Shown here one piece after another: positions 1 to 8,740 of a stretch of 64,000 nt of DNA (position 1 is the stretch's first letter; the number at the start of each line of letters is the position of its first letter). The notes beneath the pieces were generated by a model. That model was not told the origin of the DNA. It made no database searches and saw only the letters and a list, made by a program, of their open reading frames with translations. Both the position numbers and the translations under genes were made by a program. The stretch lies in the NCBI GenBank assembly GCA_029251465.1, contig JAQXDI010000016.1, forward strand, positions 1 to 64,000. The letters are read 5' to 3'. The stretch comes from Ascidiaceihabitans sp. (GTDB taxonomy: Bacteria > Pseudomonadota > Alphaproteobacteria > Rhodobacterales > Rhodobacteraceae).

Positions 1-41
1 CGCTGCATCTGCGCCTCAGTCAGCCAATACAAATTGCTCAT
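1..41 (-). CDS. IS5 family transposase, N-terminal fragment (runs off window)
   Basis: Only 13 full codons are present, reading MSNLYWLTEAQMQ from an ATG at 41. This N-terminus (MSN-x-x-WLT-x-x-Q) is characteristic of the small IS5-family transposases of the IS427-type group, which have a DDE catalytic domain further on. A GGGGG stretch lies just upstream of the start on the minus strand and can serve as ribosome-binding site. The rest of the gene is outside the window, so it cannot be said whether it is intact. Confidence 0.65.
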   Translation of the reverse strand, partial: MSNLYWLTEAQMQ

Positions 42-117
42 CATATCCCCCTACAACTAGGGGTCGTGAATCATAACAACACGACAGGCTCAATCAGTTA
101 ATGGGTCCTGACCCTAG
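1..117 (-). mobile_element. Partial insertion sequence, IS5-like (left part outside window)
   Basis: The minus strand carries the first codons of a transposase (1-41), preceded by about 75 bases of non-coding sequence that ends in GGGTCCTGACCC (103-114) followed by CTAG (114-117). The short terminal palindrome next to a CTAG tetranucleotide is what I would expect for the end of an IS5-family element inserted at a TA-containing target. The exact boundary is an inference because the other end lies outside the window. Confidence 0.6.
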
Positions 118-252
118 GCGGCCACTATGCGGCGGCCTGCCGAGACGGTCCTCTTAGGTTTATCTGACTGATCAAATATTTGCCCTTTAGCTCTGAAATA
201 ATGGTTAACGGGCCGAACGTTGCTTGAAAAAATAATGCGTTCAATTTGATTT

Positions 253-313
253 TTGCCGCAATGCAGCGAAAACCGCTTGAACTTTTCTCTCGAAAATGCC
301 CCTTTGCGCGCAA
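253..313. promoter_or_regulatory. Putative ethylmalonyl-CoA pathway operator upstream of malyl-CoA enzyme gene
   Basis: TTGCCGCAATGCAGCGAA (253-270) occurs identically, on the opposite strand, upstream of the ethylmalonyl-CoA mutase gene (15287-15304). It contains the palindrome TTGC-C-GCAA (253-261). A second palindrome, TTGCGCGCAA, lies at 304-313, about 47 bases further on. Related palindromes are found before the crotonyl-CoA carboxylase/reductase gene. The 118-365 stretch otherwise holds no supported gene. Assignment to a regulator of the ScfR type (TTTGCAAA-like sites) is inference. Confidence 0.55.
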
Positions 314-365
314 CATTCTGTCTCACCCAATCACGTCGTCATCATAGCAAAGAAAGCCCACGCTT

Positions 366-1220
366 ATGCCTTTGGCCCGCCCCCTTCGCTCTGTTCTGTA
401 CATTCCTGCCTCTAAGCCGCGTGCGCTGGACAAGGCGCGTGGCTTGCCCGTCGATGCGATCATCTTTGATCTTGAAGACGCTGTTTCGGTGGATGAAAAG
501 GACGCCTCGCGTGATACCCTTGCCACCGCTTTGACCGAAGGTGGCTATGGCGCACGCATGAAGATTATCCGCATCAACGGGTTGGATACGCAGTGGGGCG
601 AGGCGGATGCAAAGGCCGCGGCCGCGATGAACCCTGACGCGATCCTATTGCCCAAAGTGTCTAGCCCAGCTGATCTGGACGCCTTGCAAAAGATCACTGG
701 CGACATCCCGTTGTGGGCGATGATGGAAACGCCTGCTGGCATGTTGAATGCCGCCGCCATCGGCGCGCACCCGATGTTGCAAGGCATGGTCATGGGCACC
801 AATGATCTGGCGAAAGAGCTGCAAACGCGCCATCGCGCTGACCGCCTGCCACTACAAGCCGGTCTTGGTCTGTGTGTGCTGGCCGCCAAAGCCAACGACC
901 AAGTGATCATCGACGGCGTGTATAATGCGTTCAAAGACGACGAGGGTCTGAAAGTCGAATGTGACCAAGGGCGTGACATGGGCTTTGACGGCAAAACCTT
1001 GATCCATCCCGCACAGGTCGATGTCACCAATATCGCGTTTTCCCCGTCCGACGCCGAGGTCGATTTGGCCCGCCGTCAGATCGAAGCCTTTGATGCCGTT
1101 GAGGCGACAGGTCAGGGCGTAGCCGTCGTGGATGGCAAGATCGTCGAAAACCTTCATGTTGCTACTGCCCGCGATACTCTGGCAAAGGTAGAGGCAATCG
1201 CAGCAATCGCCACGGAGTAA
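366..1220 (+). CDS. mcl2: HpcH/HpaI aldolase/citrate lyase family; malyl-CoA thioesterase or malyl-CoA lyase
   Basis: This 284-residue protein belongs to the CitE/HpcH family of TIM-barrel CoA-ester enzymes. Visible family features are the N-terminal RSVLYIPASKPRALDKA segment, the acidic IFDLEDAV motif near residues 33-40 that binds Mg, and METPAGMLNA near residue 120. Rhodobacteria have two paralogues: (3S)-malyl-CoA/beta-methylmalyl-CoA lyase (about 318 residues) and (3S)-malyl-CoA thioesterase (slightly under 290). The shorter length and this N-terminus fit the thioesterase, which hydrolyses malyl-CoA to malate at the end of the ethylmalonyl-CoA pathway. It starts an operon that ends with mesaconyl-CoA hydratase, which supports the pathway. 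Lyase versus thioesterase is not settled by what I can see. Confidence 0.8.
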   Translation: MPLARPLRSVLYIPASKPRALDKARGLPVDAIIFDLEDAVSVDEKDASRDTLATALTEGGYGARMKIIRINGLDTQWGEADAKAAAAMNPDAILLPKVSSPADLDALQKITGDIPLWAMMETPAGMLNAAAIGAHPMLQGMVMGTNDLAKELQTRHRADRLPLQAGLGLCVLAAKANDQVIIDGVYNAFKDDEGLKVECDQGRDMGFDGKTLIHPAQVDVTNIAFSPSDAEVDLARRQIEAFDAVEATGQGVAVVDGKIVENLHVATARDTLAKVEAIAAIATE

Positions 1221-1224
1221 CCCC

Positions 1225-1770
1225 ATGCTACTGATCATCATCGGCCTGATCCTTTGGACCGGCGCACATTATTGGAAACGTCTGGCACCTGCGCATCGCG
1301 CCGGTTTTGGCGATAAAGGCAAACTGGTGGTCACGATCGCAAGTTTCGCGGCCATCGCGCTGATGGTCATCGGCTATCGCAGCGCTGAGTTTATTCCCGT
1401 TTGGAACCCTCCCAGCTTTTTCCAACACATCAACAACCTGATGATGTTGGGCGCGTTTTTCCTGATCGGGATGTCGGCGACGACGGGCCGTTTACGCGGA
1501 AAAATGCGCCATCCGATGTTGTTGGGTGTCAAGGTCTGGGCCGTCGCGCACCTGTTGGTGAATGGCGATGTCGCATCGATCATTCTGTTCGGTGGGATGC
1601 TGGTGTGGGCCGTTGGATCGGTCATTTTGATCAACCGTTCTGTGCCCGTTTGGGATCGCCCGGCACCCGGTGCCGCGTCCAAAGACATCTTGTTGATTGT
1701 GATCACGCTGGTGACATTTGCCATCGCCGCAGGAATCCACATCGCCCTTGGCGTCAACCCGTTTGGGTAA
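1225..1770 (+). CDS. NnrU family integral membrane protein
   Basis: This 181-residue protein has about five hydrophobic segments, starting with one at residues 1-14 and ending near 155-175, and includes conserved histidines in GAHYWKRLAP and in the KVWAVAHLLVNGD segment. That pattern matches NnrU, an inner-membrane family first linked to nitrite/nitric oxide metabolism and related to some carotenoid and haem-associated membrane enzymes. It starts four bases after the stop of the malyl-CoA enzyme gene and is followed closely by the DUF1737 gene, so it is probably cotranscribed. Its presence inside a carbon-assimilation operon gives no direct clue to substrate; no denitrification gene is in view. 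Confidence 0.8.
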   Translation: MLLIIIGLILWTGAHYWKRLAPAHRAGFGDKGKLVVTIASFAAIALMVIGYRSAEFIPVWNPPSFFQHINNLMMLGAFFLIGMSATTGRLRGKMRHPMLLGVKVWAVAHLLVNGDVASIILFGGMLVWAVGSVILINRSVPVWDRPAPGAASKDILLIVITLVTFAIAAGIHIALGVNPFG

Positions 1771-1779
1771 GGTAACCTC

Positions 1780-1983
1780 ATGAAACTTTATCGCTTTTTG
1801 TCCGAAGAAGACACATCCGCCTTTTGCCACAAAGTCATCGAGGCACTCAACAAAGGGTGGGAACTGTACGGCGCGCCCACCCAAACATGGGATCACGCCG
1901 CAGGCATCATGCGCTGTGGGCAGTCGGTCGTAAAAGAGGTCGATGGCACCTACACCGCCGACACCAAACTGGGACAACACTAG
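1780..1983 (+). CDS. DUF1737 domain-containing small protein
   Basis: A 67-residue soluble protein beginning MKLYRFLSEEDTSAFCHKV, with the W-E-L-x-G core (residues about 27-31) and TYTADTKLGQH at the end. This matches DUF1737, a family of short proteins of unknown function predicted to bind or modify something small through a compact alpha/beta fold. The start has AAGGTAACCTC just upstream. Its TAG stop is directly followed by the ATG of mesaconyl-CoA hydratase with no spacer, which implies translational coupling inside the operon. Confidence 0.8.
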   Translation: MKLYRFLSEEDTSAFCHKVIEALNKGWELYGAPTQTWDHAAGIMRCGQSVVKEVDGTYTADTKLGQH

Positions 1984-3015
1984 ATGAAAAAGACGAATTT
2001 GGGCCGGTTCTTTGAGGACTATTCCATTGGCCAAGTGATTGATCACGCGGTGCCACGGACTGTGAAAATGGGCGAACGGGCGCTGTATCAAGCGCTTTAT
2101 CCGGCGCGCCACGCGCTGTATTCGTCTGACCAGTTTGCCCAAGACTGCGGCCTGCCGTTCAGCCCGCTGGACGATATGATCGCGTTTCACGTTATCTTTG
2201 GCAAAACCGTGCCCGATGTGTCGCTGAATGCAGTGGCGAATTTGGGCTATGCACAGGGGCGCTGGCTGATGCCGGTTTGGCCGGGGGACACGCTGCGCTC
2301 GCGCTCCGAAGTGATCGGGCTAAAGCAGAATTCGAACGGGAAAACGGGCGTGCTGTATGTGCGTACGACGGGTCTGAACCAGCACGACGAAACCGTCATG
2401 GAATACGTGCGCTGGGTGATGGTGCGCAAACGCGACGCTGATGCGCCGGCCCCTGAAACGGTTGTGCCGGACTTGCCAAAGGCGCTGGGCGTGGATAAAC
2501 TTGCGATCCCGAAGGGGCTCGATTTCAGCAACTACAACTTTGCGCTGGCGGGCGAACCGCATCGCTGGCGTGACTACGAAATTGGCGAACAGATCGATCA
2601 CGTCGACGGTGTCACCATCGAAGAAGCTGAACACATGATGGCCACGCGCCTGTGGCAAAACACCGCCAAGGTGCATTTTGATACCTCAGCGCGCCCCGAT
2701 GGGTCACGCTTGATCTATGGTGGCCACGTGATTTCGATGGCGCGTGCCTTGTCGTTCAACGGATTGGCGAATGCGCAGATGGTTGTGGGATTGAACGGCG
2801 GCGCGCACGCGAACCCGTGTTTGGCCGGTGACACCGTGCGGGCATGGTCCGAAGTGTTGGACAAGGCCGAAACAGCAGCCCCCGGCGTTGGTGCGTTGCG
2901 GATGCGATTGGTGGCGACCAAAGGTGGCGCGCCATTCCAGCTGCGCGGCGAGGATGGAAAATACCTGCCAGAGGTGTTGCTGGACTTGGATTATTGGGTG
3001 CTGATCCCGACGTGA
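1984..3015 (+). CDS. mch: Mesaconyl-CoA hydratase (beta-methylmalyl-CoA dehydratase), MaoC family
   Basis: The 343-residue product has two MaoC-like hot-dog domains: FEDYSIGQVIDHAVPRTV near the N-terminus and WRDYEIGEQIDHVDGVTIEEA near residues 189-209. Length and the double-domain plan match mesaconyl-C1-CoA hydratase of Rhodobacter sphaeroides, which hydrates mesaconyl-CoA to beta-methylmalyl-CoA in the ethylmalonyl-CoA pathway. The product is the substrate of malyl-CoA/beta-methylmalyl-CoA lyase, and a gene of that family opens this operon. The ATG abuts the preceding stop codon. No typical terminator follows within the 28 bases before the next gene. Confidence 0.9.
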   Translation: MKKTNLGRFFEDYSIGQVIDHAVPRTVKMGERALYQALYPARHALYSSDQFAQDCGLPFSPLDDMIAFHVIFGKTVPDVSLNAVANLGYAQGRWLMPVWPGDTLRSRSEVIGLKQNSNGKTGVLYVRTTGLNQHDETVMEYVRWVMVRKRDADAPAPETVVPDLPKALGVDKLAIPKGLDFSNYNFALAGEPHRWRDYEIGEQIDHVDGVTIEEAEHMMATRLWQNTAKVHFDTSARPDGSRLIYGGHVISMARALSFNGLANAQMVVGLNGGAHANPCLAGDTVRAWSEVLDKAETAAPGVGALRMRLVATKGGAPFQLRGEDGKYLPEVLLDLDYWVLIPT

Positions 3016-3043
3016 CAGGTGCCAGCGAAAAGTAGCAAAGATT

Positions 3044-4183
3044 ATGCGCAAATTATTTGAACGGATGAACAGCAATCTGGCGGCGCGCGCGTTTCGTGCA
3101 GCCCAAGAGGATGTTGAGGCCGCGCAATCCAAGATGCGCGTTTCGTTGATTTTGGCCAATGTGTTTTCCGCGTTGGTCTTGTGCACTCCGTTGTTGGTTG
3201 CGGCTGCGTCGGCTGGACTACTTTGGGTCAGTCACGGCACGGTTTTGGGCTGGATTCTGGCGGCAATGCTGATGGGTTTGGCTTGGGTTTTGGTCCCGCG
3301 TCGACCACGCAATACTGAACCGACCTATGGTCGCGATGACCTGCCAGAGCTGTTTGAACTGCTGGATCAAGTTTGTGGGAACCTTGACGCACCACAGATC
3401 GATGGTGTGCATTTTATGACAGACATGAACGCCTATCTCTTTGAATACAGGCCGCTCTTTGGGAAAATGCGTAACATTCTGGGGATCGGACTGGCCTATT
3501 GGTACACGCTTGATCCAGCGGAACGGCTGGCGCTGATCGCACATGAAGTTGGCCACATGGTGAACCGTGATCCGGGGCGCAGTTTGGTGATTGGTTAAGC
3601 CATGCAAACCATCGCGGCCTGGGCATTTTGGCTGCAACCAAACAACGAAGAACACTCGATGGTACCGTCGTCTTTTGGTGCGGTTCTGGTCAACACGTTG
3701 CTTGAAATACTAGGCCTGTTTTTCGAGCTTTTGTGGACGTTGCTGCATTGGAGCATGATGTATCATTCGCAAATCGCAGAATACGTAGCCGATGCAAAGT
3801 CGGCCAGCGTGGCCGGTAAAACGGCCGCACATAAATTGTTGTTCACGGCCATACTGAGTGACGAGGCGGAACGTGCAACACGTGGATTGCGGGTTCATAA
3901 CCGGCCCAAAGACGGTTGGATTTTTGATCACATCGCAACTGAAATGCGCAATACGTCAGACGAGCGCAAAGCGTTGCGGATGTCCGAGGCCGAAACGCAA
4001 AAGTCCTCTGTTGATGATAGTCATCCACCAACCGTTTACCGCATCGCTTTTGTCGATCAATTGCCGGATGCGCCTGCACGCGTTACCTTTTCGCAGCAAC
4101 AGGCCGAGGCTATTGATGCGTCTTTTGTTCCTTACAAAGATGCATTGGGTGCGCAAATTTTACGTCGCATAGAAGTGTATTGA
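3044..4183 (+). pseudogene. M48 family metallopeptidase interrupted by in-frame TAA
   Basis: A single reading frame of 380 codons encodes an M48-type membrane-associated zinc peptidase, but codon 185 is TAA (3596-3598). Before it lie two hydrophobic segments (residues about 33-85) and the zinc site HEVGH (167-171). After it, in the same frame, comes AMQTIAAWAFW, a hydrophobic stretch (about 207-235) and E246-x3-D250 (EYVAD), the expected third zinc ligand. In relatives the residue at this point is usually Gln (a G-Q-A context), so CAA to TAA is the simplest lesion. As written, neither half carries a full active site. An ATG two codons after the stop (3602) could restart translation of the second half. 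A sequencing error is possible. Confidence 0.8.
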
Positions 4184-4194
4184 GGGGTGCCCAA

Positions 4195-4914
4195 ATGATC
4201 CGCGCATTGGTTTTTGTATTCGCTTTTTTGGCAGGCAGCGCGCAGGCGCAAAATTCAGATGAATTCATCCGCGCAAACCTGTTGTCGGTCCTGTATCATG
4301 AACTGGGTCATGCGATCATTGATCTGGTCCAGTTGCCGGTCTTTGGCCAAGAAGAAGACGCCGCGGACGTCGCTTCGATCCTGTTGATCAACGAGCTGTT
4401 CGATGAGGCGACCGCGACCGAAATCGCCTACGATTCAGCGTTTGGGTTCTTGGGCGAGGCGCGCACCATCGAACAAGTCGGGCAAGACCCCGCGTGGTGG
4501 GATCTGCATAGCCCGGATTTGCAGCGCTACTACAATCTTGTCTGCTTGTTTGCAGGGGCCAACATCGATGAACGCTCTGATATTGCCGACGAATTGGGCC
4601 TGCCAAAGGACCGCTTGGACACCTGCGAAGAAGAATTCACGCTTGCCGACGACAGTTGGGGACCAGTGTTTGATGACCTCGCAGTTGATGCCCCCGGCAC
4701 GTCCATGATCTACGACGGGGCGACAGACACGCTTGCGGAAAAGCTGGTTGCAGAAGAAGTCGCAGCCCTGAACCGCGATTTTAGTTTGCCCCAAAACCTA
4801 GCCATCAGCGTCGCCTCCTGCGGTGAACCGAACGCGTTTTACGATCCGGAAACGGTCGAGATCATCATGTGTGCGGAAATGGTCAACTGGCTACGCGAAC
4901 TGCCCGTCGATTAA
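4195..4914 (+). CDS. DUF4344 domain-containing putative metallopeptidase, secreted
   Basis: I chose the ATG at 4195 because GAGGGGTG lies seven bases before it and a clean signal peptide follows (MIRALVFVFAFLAGSAQA, cleavage near residue 18); a TTG at 4180 would overlap the preceding stop. The 239-residue product has HELGH at 35-39, the zinc-protease motif, followed by an acidic segment (EEDAADVAS) that may supply the third ligand. This arrangement matches DUF4344, a family of exported putative zinc peptidases. The gene directly follows the broken M48 peptidase gene. Substrate unknown. Confidence 0.8.
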   Translation: MIRALVFVFAFLAGSAQAQNSDEFIRANLLSVLYHELGHAIIDLVQLPVFGQEEDAADVASILLINELFDEATATEIAYDSAFGFLGEARTIEQVGQDPAWWDLHSPDLQRYYNLVCLFAGANIDERSDIADELGLPKDRLDTCEEEFTLADDSWGPVFDDLAVDAPGTSMIYDGATDTLAEKLVAEEVAALNRDFSLPQNLAISVASCGEPNAFYDPETVEIIMCAEMVNWLRELPVD

Positions 4915-4979
4915 ACCCACCTCTAAACCCACGTCAATTTGAAGTGCGGCCTGCGACGTTAGCGGCTAGGCTAACACCT

Positions 4980-5657
4980 ATGAAACCTATTGCCTTTGCC
5001 GCCATGCTGCTGTCGCCCGCCCCCGCGGTTGCCTGCGAATTGGCGTTGGTGTTGGCGGTGGATGTGTCGGGTTCGGTGGATAGCAATGAATATGCGATCC
5101 AGATGGGCGGGCTGGCCACAGCGCTGCGTGACGGTATCGTTGTTGATGCGCTGATCGACCAGTCAGCACAAATCACATTGGTGCAATGGACCGGGTCATC
5201 GCGGCAAAAACAAACAATTCCGTGGACCAGCATGCGCACCTACGCTGATGTCATCAGTCTGGCAGATACGATTGACCAAGATCCACGCATTTGGCGCAAT
5301 TTCTCGACAGCCATAGGCGAAGCAGTGTCGATGTCGCTGGCGTTGTTCGACCAAGTGCCGCAGTGCGCGCGCAAAGTCATTGATGTGTCGGGTGACGGGG
5401 TCTCGAACGAAGGCGCTGAGCCGATCACGCAATTGGCAGCAATCCGCGCAGCAGGTGTGATCGTAAATGCACTTGCCATCGAAACCGACAAGACGGACCT
5501 GACGGCCTATTTTTACGAAAACCTGATCTCGGGCGAGGGGGCATTTGTGGTCACCGCACAAGGTTTTGACGACTATCCCGGCCAAATCAGACGCAAACTG
5601 CAACGCGAAACGACAAAGCAGGTGACAGGTTTGGCAAGGCGGGTAAATTCGCCATGA
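4980..5657 (+). CDS. DUF1194 domain-containing protein (von Willebrand A-like)
   Basis: From the ATG at 4980 the product is 225 residues with a signal peptide (MKPIAFAAMLLSPAPAVA) and a VWA-like core. The MIDAS motif D-V-S-G-S-V appears at residues about 29-34 after LALVLAV, and further core strands include ARKVIDVSGDGVSNEGA. These features identify DUF1194, a periplasmic family of unknown role common in Rhodobacteraceae. A longer reading frame upstream (from 4869) overlaps the previous gene and lacks a signal peptide, so it is less likely. The stop codon almost touches the first TGTGATCACA palindrome upstream of sdhC. Confidence 0.8.
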   Translation: MKPIAFAAMLLSPAPAVACELALVLAVDVSGSVDSNEYAIQMGGLATALRDGIVVDALIDQSAQITLVQWTGSSRQKQTIPWTSMRTYADVISLADTIDQDPRIWRNFSTAIGEAVSMSLALFDQVPQCARKVIDVSGDGVSNEGAEPITQLAAIRAAGVIVNALAIETDKTDLTAYFYENLISGEGAFVVTAQGFDDYPGQIRRKLQRETTKQVTGLARRVNSP

Positions 5658-5658
5658 A

Positions 5659-5689
5659 TGTGATCACACGACTTGAGGCTGTGATCACA
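5659..5689. promoter_or_regulatory. Tandem TGTGATCACA palindromes upstream of sdhC
   Basis: Two perfect 10-base palindromes TGTGATCACA lie at 5659-5668 and 5680-5689, with centres exactly 21 bases apart, two turns of the helix. They sit about 120-150 bases before the sdhC start, in the only long gap (5658-5805) ahead of the sdh operon. The pattern suggests a dimeric regulator bound twice on one face of the DNA. It resembles a CRP site without the central six bases. The regulator is not known to me. Confidence 0.6.
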
Positions 5690-5805
5690 AATTGCCAAAA
5701 CCGTATCAATCCTATAGAAATTCACAGCAATATTAACCCTGTGCTACGTGACACTGCCGTAAAAATCGCTAGTAAAGGGACAAGTTTTGAAAAGGGACCA
5801 GTAGC

Positions 5806-6189
5806 ATGGCTGATGTAAACCGGGGCAATCGCCCGCTTTCACCGCACCTGTCAATCTATCGACCACAACTGACGTCGATGACTTCGATCCTGACGCGGAT
5901 CACAGGCAACGCACTTTTGATATCGTCACTTTTGGTGATTTGGTGGTTCTTGGCGGCTGCAACGTCGGAAACATATTTCGCGTATGCAGACGGGCTGTTG
6001 ACCAGCTGGTTTGGCGACATCGTGATGACCTTGTCCGTCCTGGGGCTGTGGTATCACACGCTCGCCGGTGTGCGGCATCTGATTTGGGACAACGGCATTG
6101 GCCTCGATATCCCAACAGCAGAAAAGATGGGCTGGGCAGTGATCGCCGGTTCCGTCATTCTGACCATTCTCACAATCATCATTGTTTAA
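5806..6189 (+). CDS. sdhC: Succinate dehydrogenase cytochrome b556 subunit
   Basis: The 127-residue membrane anchor has the family signature SPHLSIYRP (residues 12-20) and the haem-ligand region H84-TLAGVRHL in the second of three membrane segments (about 30-52, 70-90, 108-126). It anchors SDH in the inner membrane and, with SdhD, holds haem b and the ubiquinone site. AAGGGACC precedes the ATG. It is the first gene of sdhCDA-x-y-sdhB and follows a 148-base gap with regulatory palindromes. Confidence 0.95.
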   Translation: MADVNRGNRPLSPHLSIYRPQLTSMTSILTRITGNALLISSLLVIWWFLAAATSETYFAYADGLLTSWFGDIVMTLSVLGLWYHTLAGVRHLIWDNGIGLDIPTAEKMGWAVIAGSVILTILTIIIV

Positions 6190-6201
6190 GGGACGCAAAG
6201 C

Positions 6202-6573
6202 ATGGCATTTTTGACCGACCGAAAACGCGCCGTTGGCATGGGGTCTGCAAAGACCGGCACCGAACATTTCTGGGCAATGAAGGTCAGCGCCGTCGCGCTG
6301 CTGCTGTTGATCCCGATGTTCGTCTTCACCTTTGGGCCGATGCTTGGCAAGCCCTACGCCGAAGTGATTGCCTATTTTGCGCGTCCCTTTCCTGCAATCA
6401 TCGCAGCCCTGACCATTGGGGTCACCATGATGCACTTTAAAATGGGTGTCCAAACCCTGATCGAGGACTACGTTCATGGAACGGCCCAAAAGGTCAGCAT
6501 CGTTTTGATGATCTGTCTCTCTTATGCGGCGGCTGCGACTGGCATTTTTGCTATCGCCCGTCTCGCGCTTTAA
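6202..6573 (+). CDS. sdhD: Succinate dehydrogenase hydrophobic membrane anchor subunit
   Basis: A 123-residue protein with three hydrophobic segments (about 30-52, 58-80, 95-118) and the conserved [15 protein letters not shown] opening plus [18 protein letters not shown] in the loop after helix two. These are typical of alphaproteobacterial SdhD. It starts 12 bases after sdhC with AAGGGACGC in front, and is followed by sdhA. With SdhC it forms the membrane domain that passes electrons from SdhB to ubiquinone. Confidence 0.95.
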   Translation: MAFLTDRKRAVGMGSAKTGTEHFWAMKVSAVALLLLIPMFVFTFGPMLGKPYAEVIAYFARPFPAIIAALTIGVTMMHFKMGVQTLIEDYVHGTAQKVSIVLMICLSYAAAATGIFAIARLAL

Positions 6574-6595
6574 TCGATACAAAGGAGACCTGAAA

Positions 6596-8404
6596 ATGGC
6601 TGCTTATGAATACGAAACACATGAATATGACGTGGTTGTTGTCGGGGCAGGGGGCGCAGGTTTGCGCGCCACGCTCGGCATGGCGGAGCAGGGCTTGCGC
6701 ACCGCGTGCATTACCAAGGTTTTCCCGACCCGCTCCCACACCGTTGCGGCGCAGGGCGGAATCGCTGCCTCGCTCTCCAACATGGGGCCGGACCATTGGC
6801 AGTGGCATCTTTACGACACTGTAAAGGGTTCCGATTGGCTCGGTGATACAGACGCGATGGAGTACCTCGCGCGCGAAGCCCCCAAGGCGGTTTACGAGTT
6901 GGAACACTACGGCGTGCCGTTTTCGCGCACCGAAGAGGGCAAGATTTACCAGCGTCCGTTTGGTGGCCACACCACTGAATTTGGCGAAGGCCCCGCCGTG
7001 CAACGCACCTGTGCTGCTGCTGATCGCACCGGCCACGCCATTCTGCACACGCTTTACGGTCAGTCGCTGAAGAACAACGCGGAATTCTACATCGAATACT
7101 TCGCGATCGATTTGATCATGTCCGATGACGGTGTTTGCCAAGGCGTGCTGTGCTGGAAACTGGACGACGGCACCATGCACATGTTCTCTGCCAAAATGGT
7201 TGTGCTGGCTACGGGGGGCTATGGCCGCGCTTATTTCTCGGCCACGTCTGCGCACACGTGCACAGGCGACGGCGGCGGCATGACGGCACGTGCTGGTTTG
7301 CCATTACAAGACATGGAATTTGTACAATTCCACCCGACAGGGATCTACGGCGCTGGTTGTTTGATCACCGAAGGTGCACGCGGCGAAGGTGGCTATCTGA
7401 CCAACTCCGAAGGCGAGCGTTTCATGGAACGCTATGCGCCCCAGTACAAAGACCTCGCACCACGCGATTACGTGTCGCGCTGTATGACGATGGAAATCCG
7501 TGAAGGGCGCGGTGTGGGCGCAAGCGGCGATCACATCCACCTGAACCTGAACCACCTGCCCAAAGAAACGCTGGACCTGCGTCTGCCGGGTATTTCGGAA
7601 TCCGCGCGCGTCTTTGCCGGCGTCGATCTGACCAAAGAACCGATCCCGGTTTTGCCAACTGTTCACTACAACATGGGCGGTATTCCGACGAACTATTGGG
7701 GTGAGGTTTTGAACCCAACCGCTGATACGCCTGATGCAGTGTCACCGGGCCTGATGGCTGTGGGCGAAGCGGGCTGTGCCTCGGTGCACGGCGCGAACCG
7801 TCTGGGGTCAAATTCACTGATCGATTTGGTCGTATTTGGCCGCGCCGCTGCGATCCGCGCAGGCGAAATCGTGGACCCGTCGACACCTGTGCCAACGCCG
7901 AACCAAAAATCGGTGGACGCCGCGTTTGAACGTTTCGACAACACACGCCACGCCAAAGGTCACACGCCAACGGCGGCGCTGCGTATGGAAATGCAACAGA
8001 CGATGCAAAAAGACGCAGCCGTGTTCCGTGCCAATGATACTTTGGCCGAAGGCAAAGCAAAAATGGACGAAGTCGCGGCGAAATGGTCGGACATCGGTGT
8101 CACCGACCGCTCACTGGTTTGGAACTCTGATTTGATGGAAACGTTAGAACTGGCCAACCTGATCCCCAACGCGGTCGCCACGATTACCGGGGCCGAGGCG
8201 CGCAAAGAAAGCCGTGGTGCCCACGCGCACGAGGATTTCCCGGAGCGCGATGACGAGAACTGGCGCAAGCACTCTCTGACGTGGTTCAACGGCAAAAACG
8301 AGGCGCGCCTATCTTATCGCGGCGTGCATCTACAGCCTTTGACCAGCCACAATGACGGCGGTATCGACCCCAAGAAGATCGCTCCAAAAGTGCGTAACTT
8401 CTGA
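6596..8404 (+). CDS. sdhA: Succinate dehydrogenase flavoprotein subunit
   Basis: A 602-residue flavoprotein. The start at 6596 is set by AAGGAGACC six bases upstream and by the standard N-terminus; a longer frame would overlap sdhD. The FAD dinucleotide motif GAGGAG is at 17-22, the covalent FAD histidine is H48 in [10 protein letters not shown], and substrate-site sequence [19 protein letters not shown] follows in the middle of the protein. It oxidises succinate to fumarate, linking the TCA cycle and the ethylmalonyl-CoA pathway (which releases succinate) to respiration. The TGA stop overlaps the ATG of the next gene (TGATG). Confidence 0.97.
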   Translation: MAAYEYETHEYDVVVVGAGGAGLRATLGMAEQGLRTACITKVFPTRSHTVAAQGGIAASLSNMGPDHWQWHLYDTVKGSDWLGDTDAMEYLAREAPKAVYELEHYGVPFSRTEEGKIYQRPFGGHTTEFGEGPAVQRTCAAADRTGHAILHTLYGQSLKNNAEFYIEYFAIDLIMSDDGVCQGVLCWKLDDGTMHMFSAKMVVLATGGYGRAYFSATSAHTCTGDGGGMTARAGLPLQDMEFVQFHPTGIYGAGCLITEGARGEGGYLTNSEGERFMERYAPQYKDLAPRDYVSRCMTMEIREGRGVGASGDHIHLNLNHLPKETLDLRLPGISESARVFAGVDLTKEPIPVLPTVHYNMGGIPTNYWGEVLNPTADTPDAVSPGLMAVGEAGCASVHGANRLGSNSLIDLVVFGRAAAIRAGEIVDPSTPVPTPNQKSVDAAFERFDNTRHAKGHTPTAALRMEMQQTMQKDAAVFRANDTLAEGKAKMDEVAAKWSDIGVTDRSLVWNSDLMETLELANLIPNAVATITGAEARKESRGAHAHEDFPERDDENWRKHSLTWFNGKNEARLSYRGVHLQPLTSHNDGGIDPKKIAPKVRNF

Positions 8405-8736
8405 TGTTAAAACCGGCGCTTTTAACGGTAAGTCTCATGGCCCTTGTGGGCTGTGAAAGTGCAACACAAGCGGTTGATGATGTCGCACGACGCAGTGCGA
8501 AGGCGGCCGTGGCTGAGACATTGACCACGCAATTCCCAAGCGTGCCCAACAAGGTTGTGACGCCGTTTTCCGATTGCATCATCGATAATTCCAACACCAG
8601 CGAGATTGCTAAATTCGCCAAGGCAGCCGTGGTCGGTGTCGATGAAACCACCGTCACTTTGGTGCGCACGATCTTGTCGCGGCCTGAAACGACGCAGTGC
8701 GTGACCAAGGCTGGCGTCGCGGCGCTCGCAGGCTAG
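8404..8736 (+). CDS. Small putative lipoprotein in sdh operon
   Basis: A 110-residue product with a lipoprotein signal: [17 protein letters not shown], with lipobox L-V-G-C and the modified Cys at residue 17. The mature part is alanine- and threonine-rich, has two further cysteines (C58 and C99) that could form a disulphide, and shows no domain I recognise. Its ATG shares bases with the sdhA stop, so it is translated with sdhA. Small genes between sdhA and sdhB are seen in Rhodobacteraceae, but their role is not known to me. Confidence 0.75.
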   Translation: MLKPALLTVSLMALVGCESATQAVDDVARRSAKAAVAETLTTQFPSVPNKVVTPFSDCIIDNSNTSEIAKFAKAAVVGVDETTVTLVRTILSRPETTQCVTKAGVAALAG

Positions 8737-8740
8737 ACCC

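Noticed and set aside
114-326. Open frames on both strands in 114-534
   Set aside because: They have no recognisable domain and overlap the IS end, the promoter region or the malyl-CoA gene in other frames.
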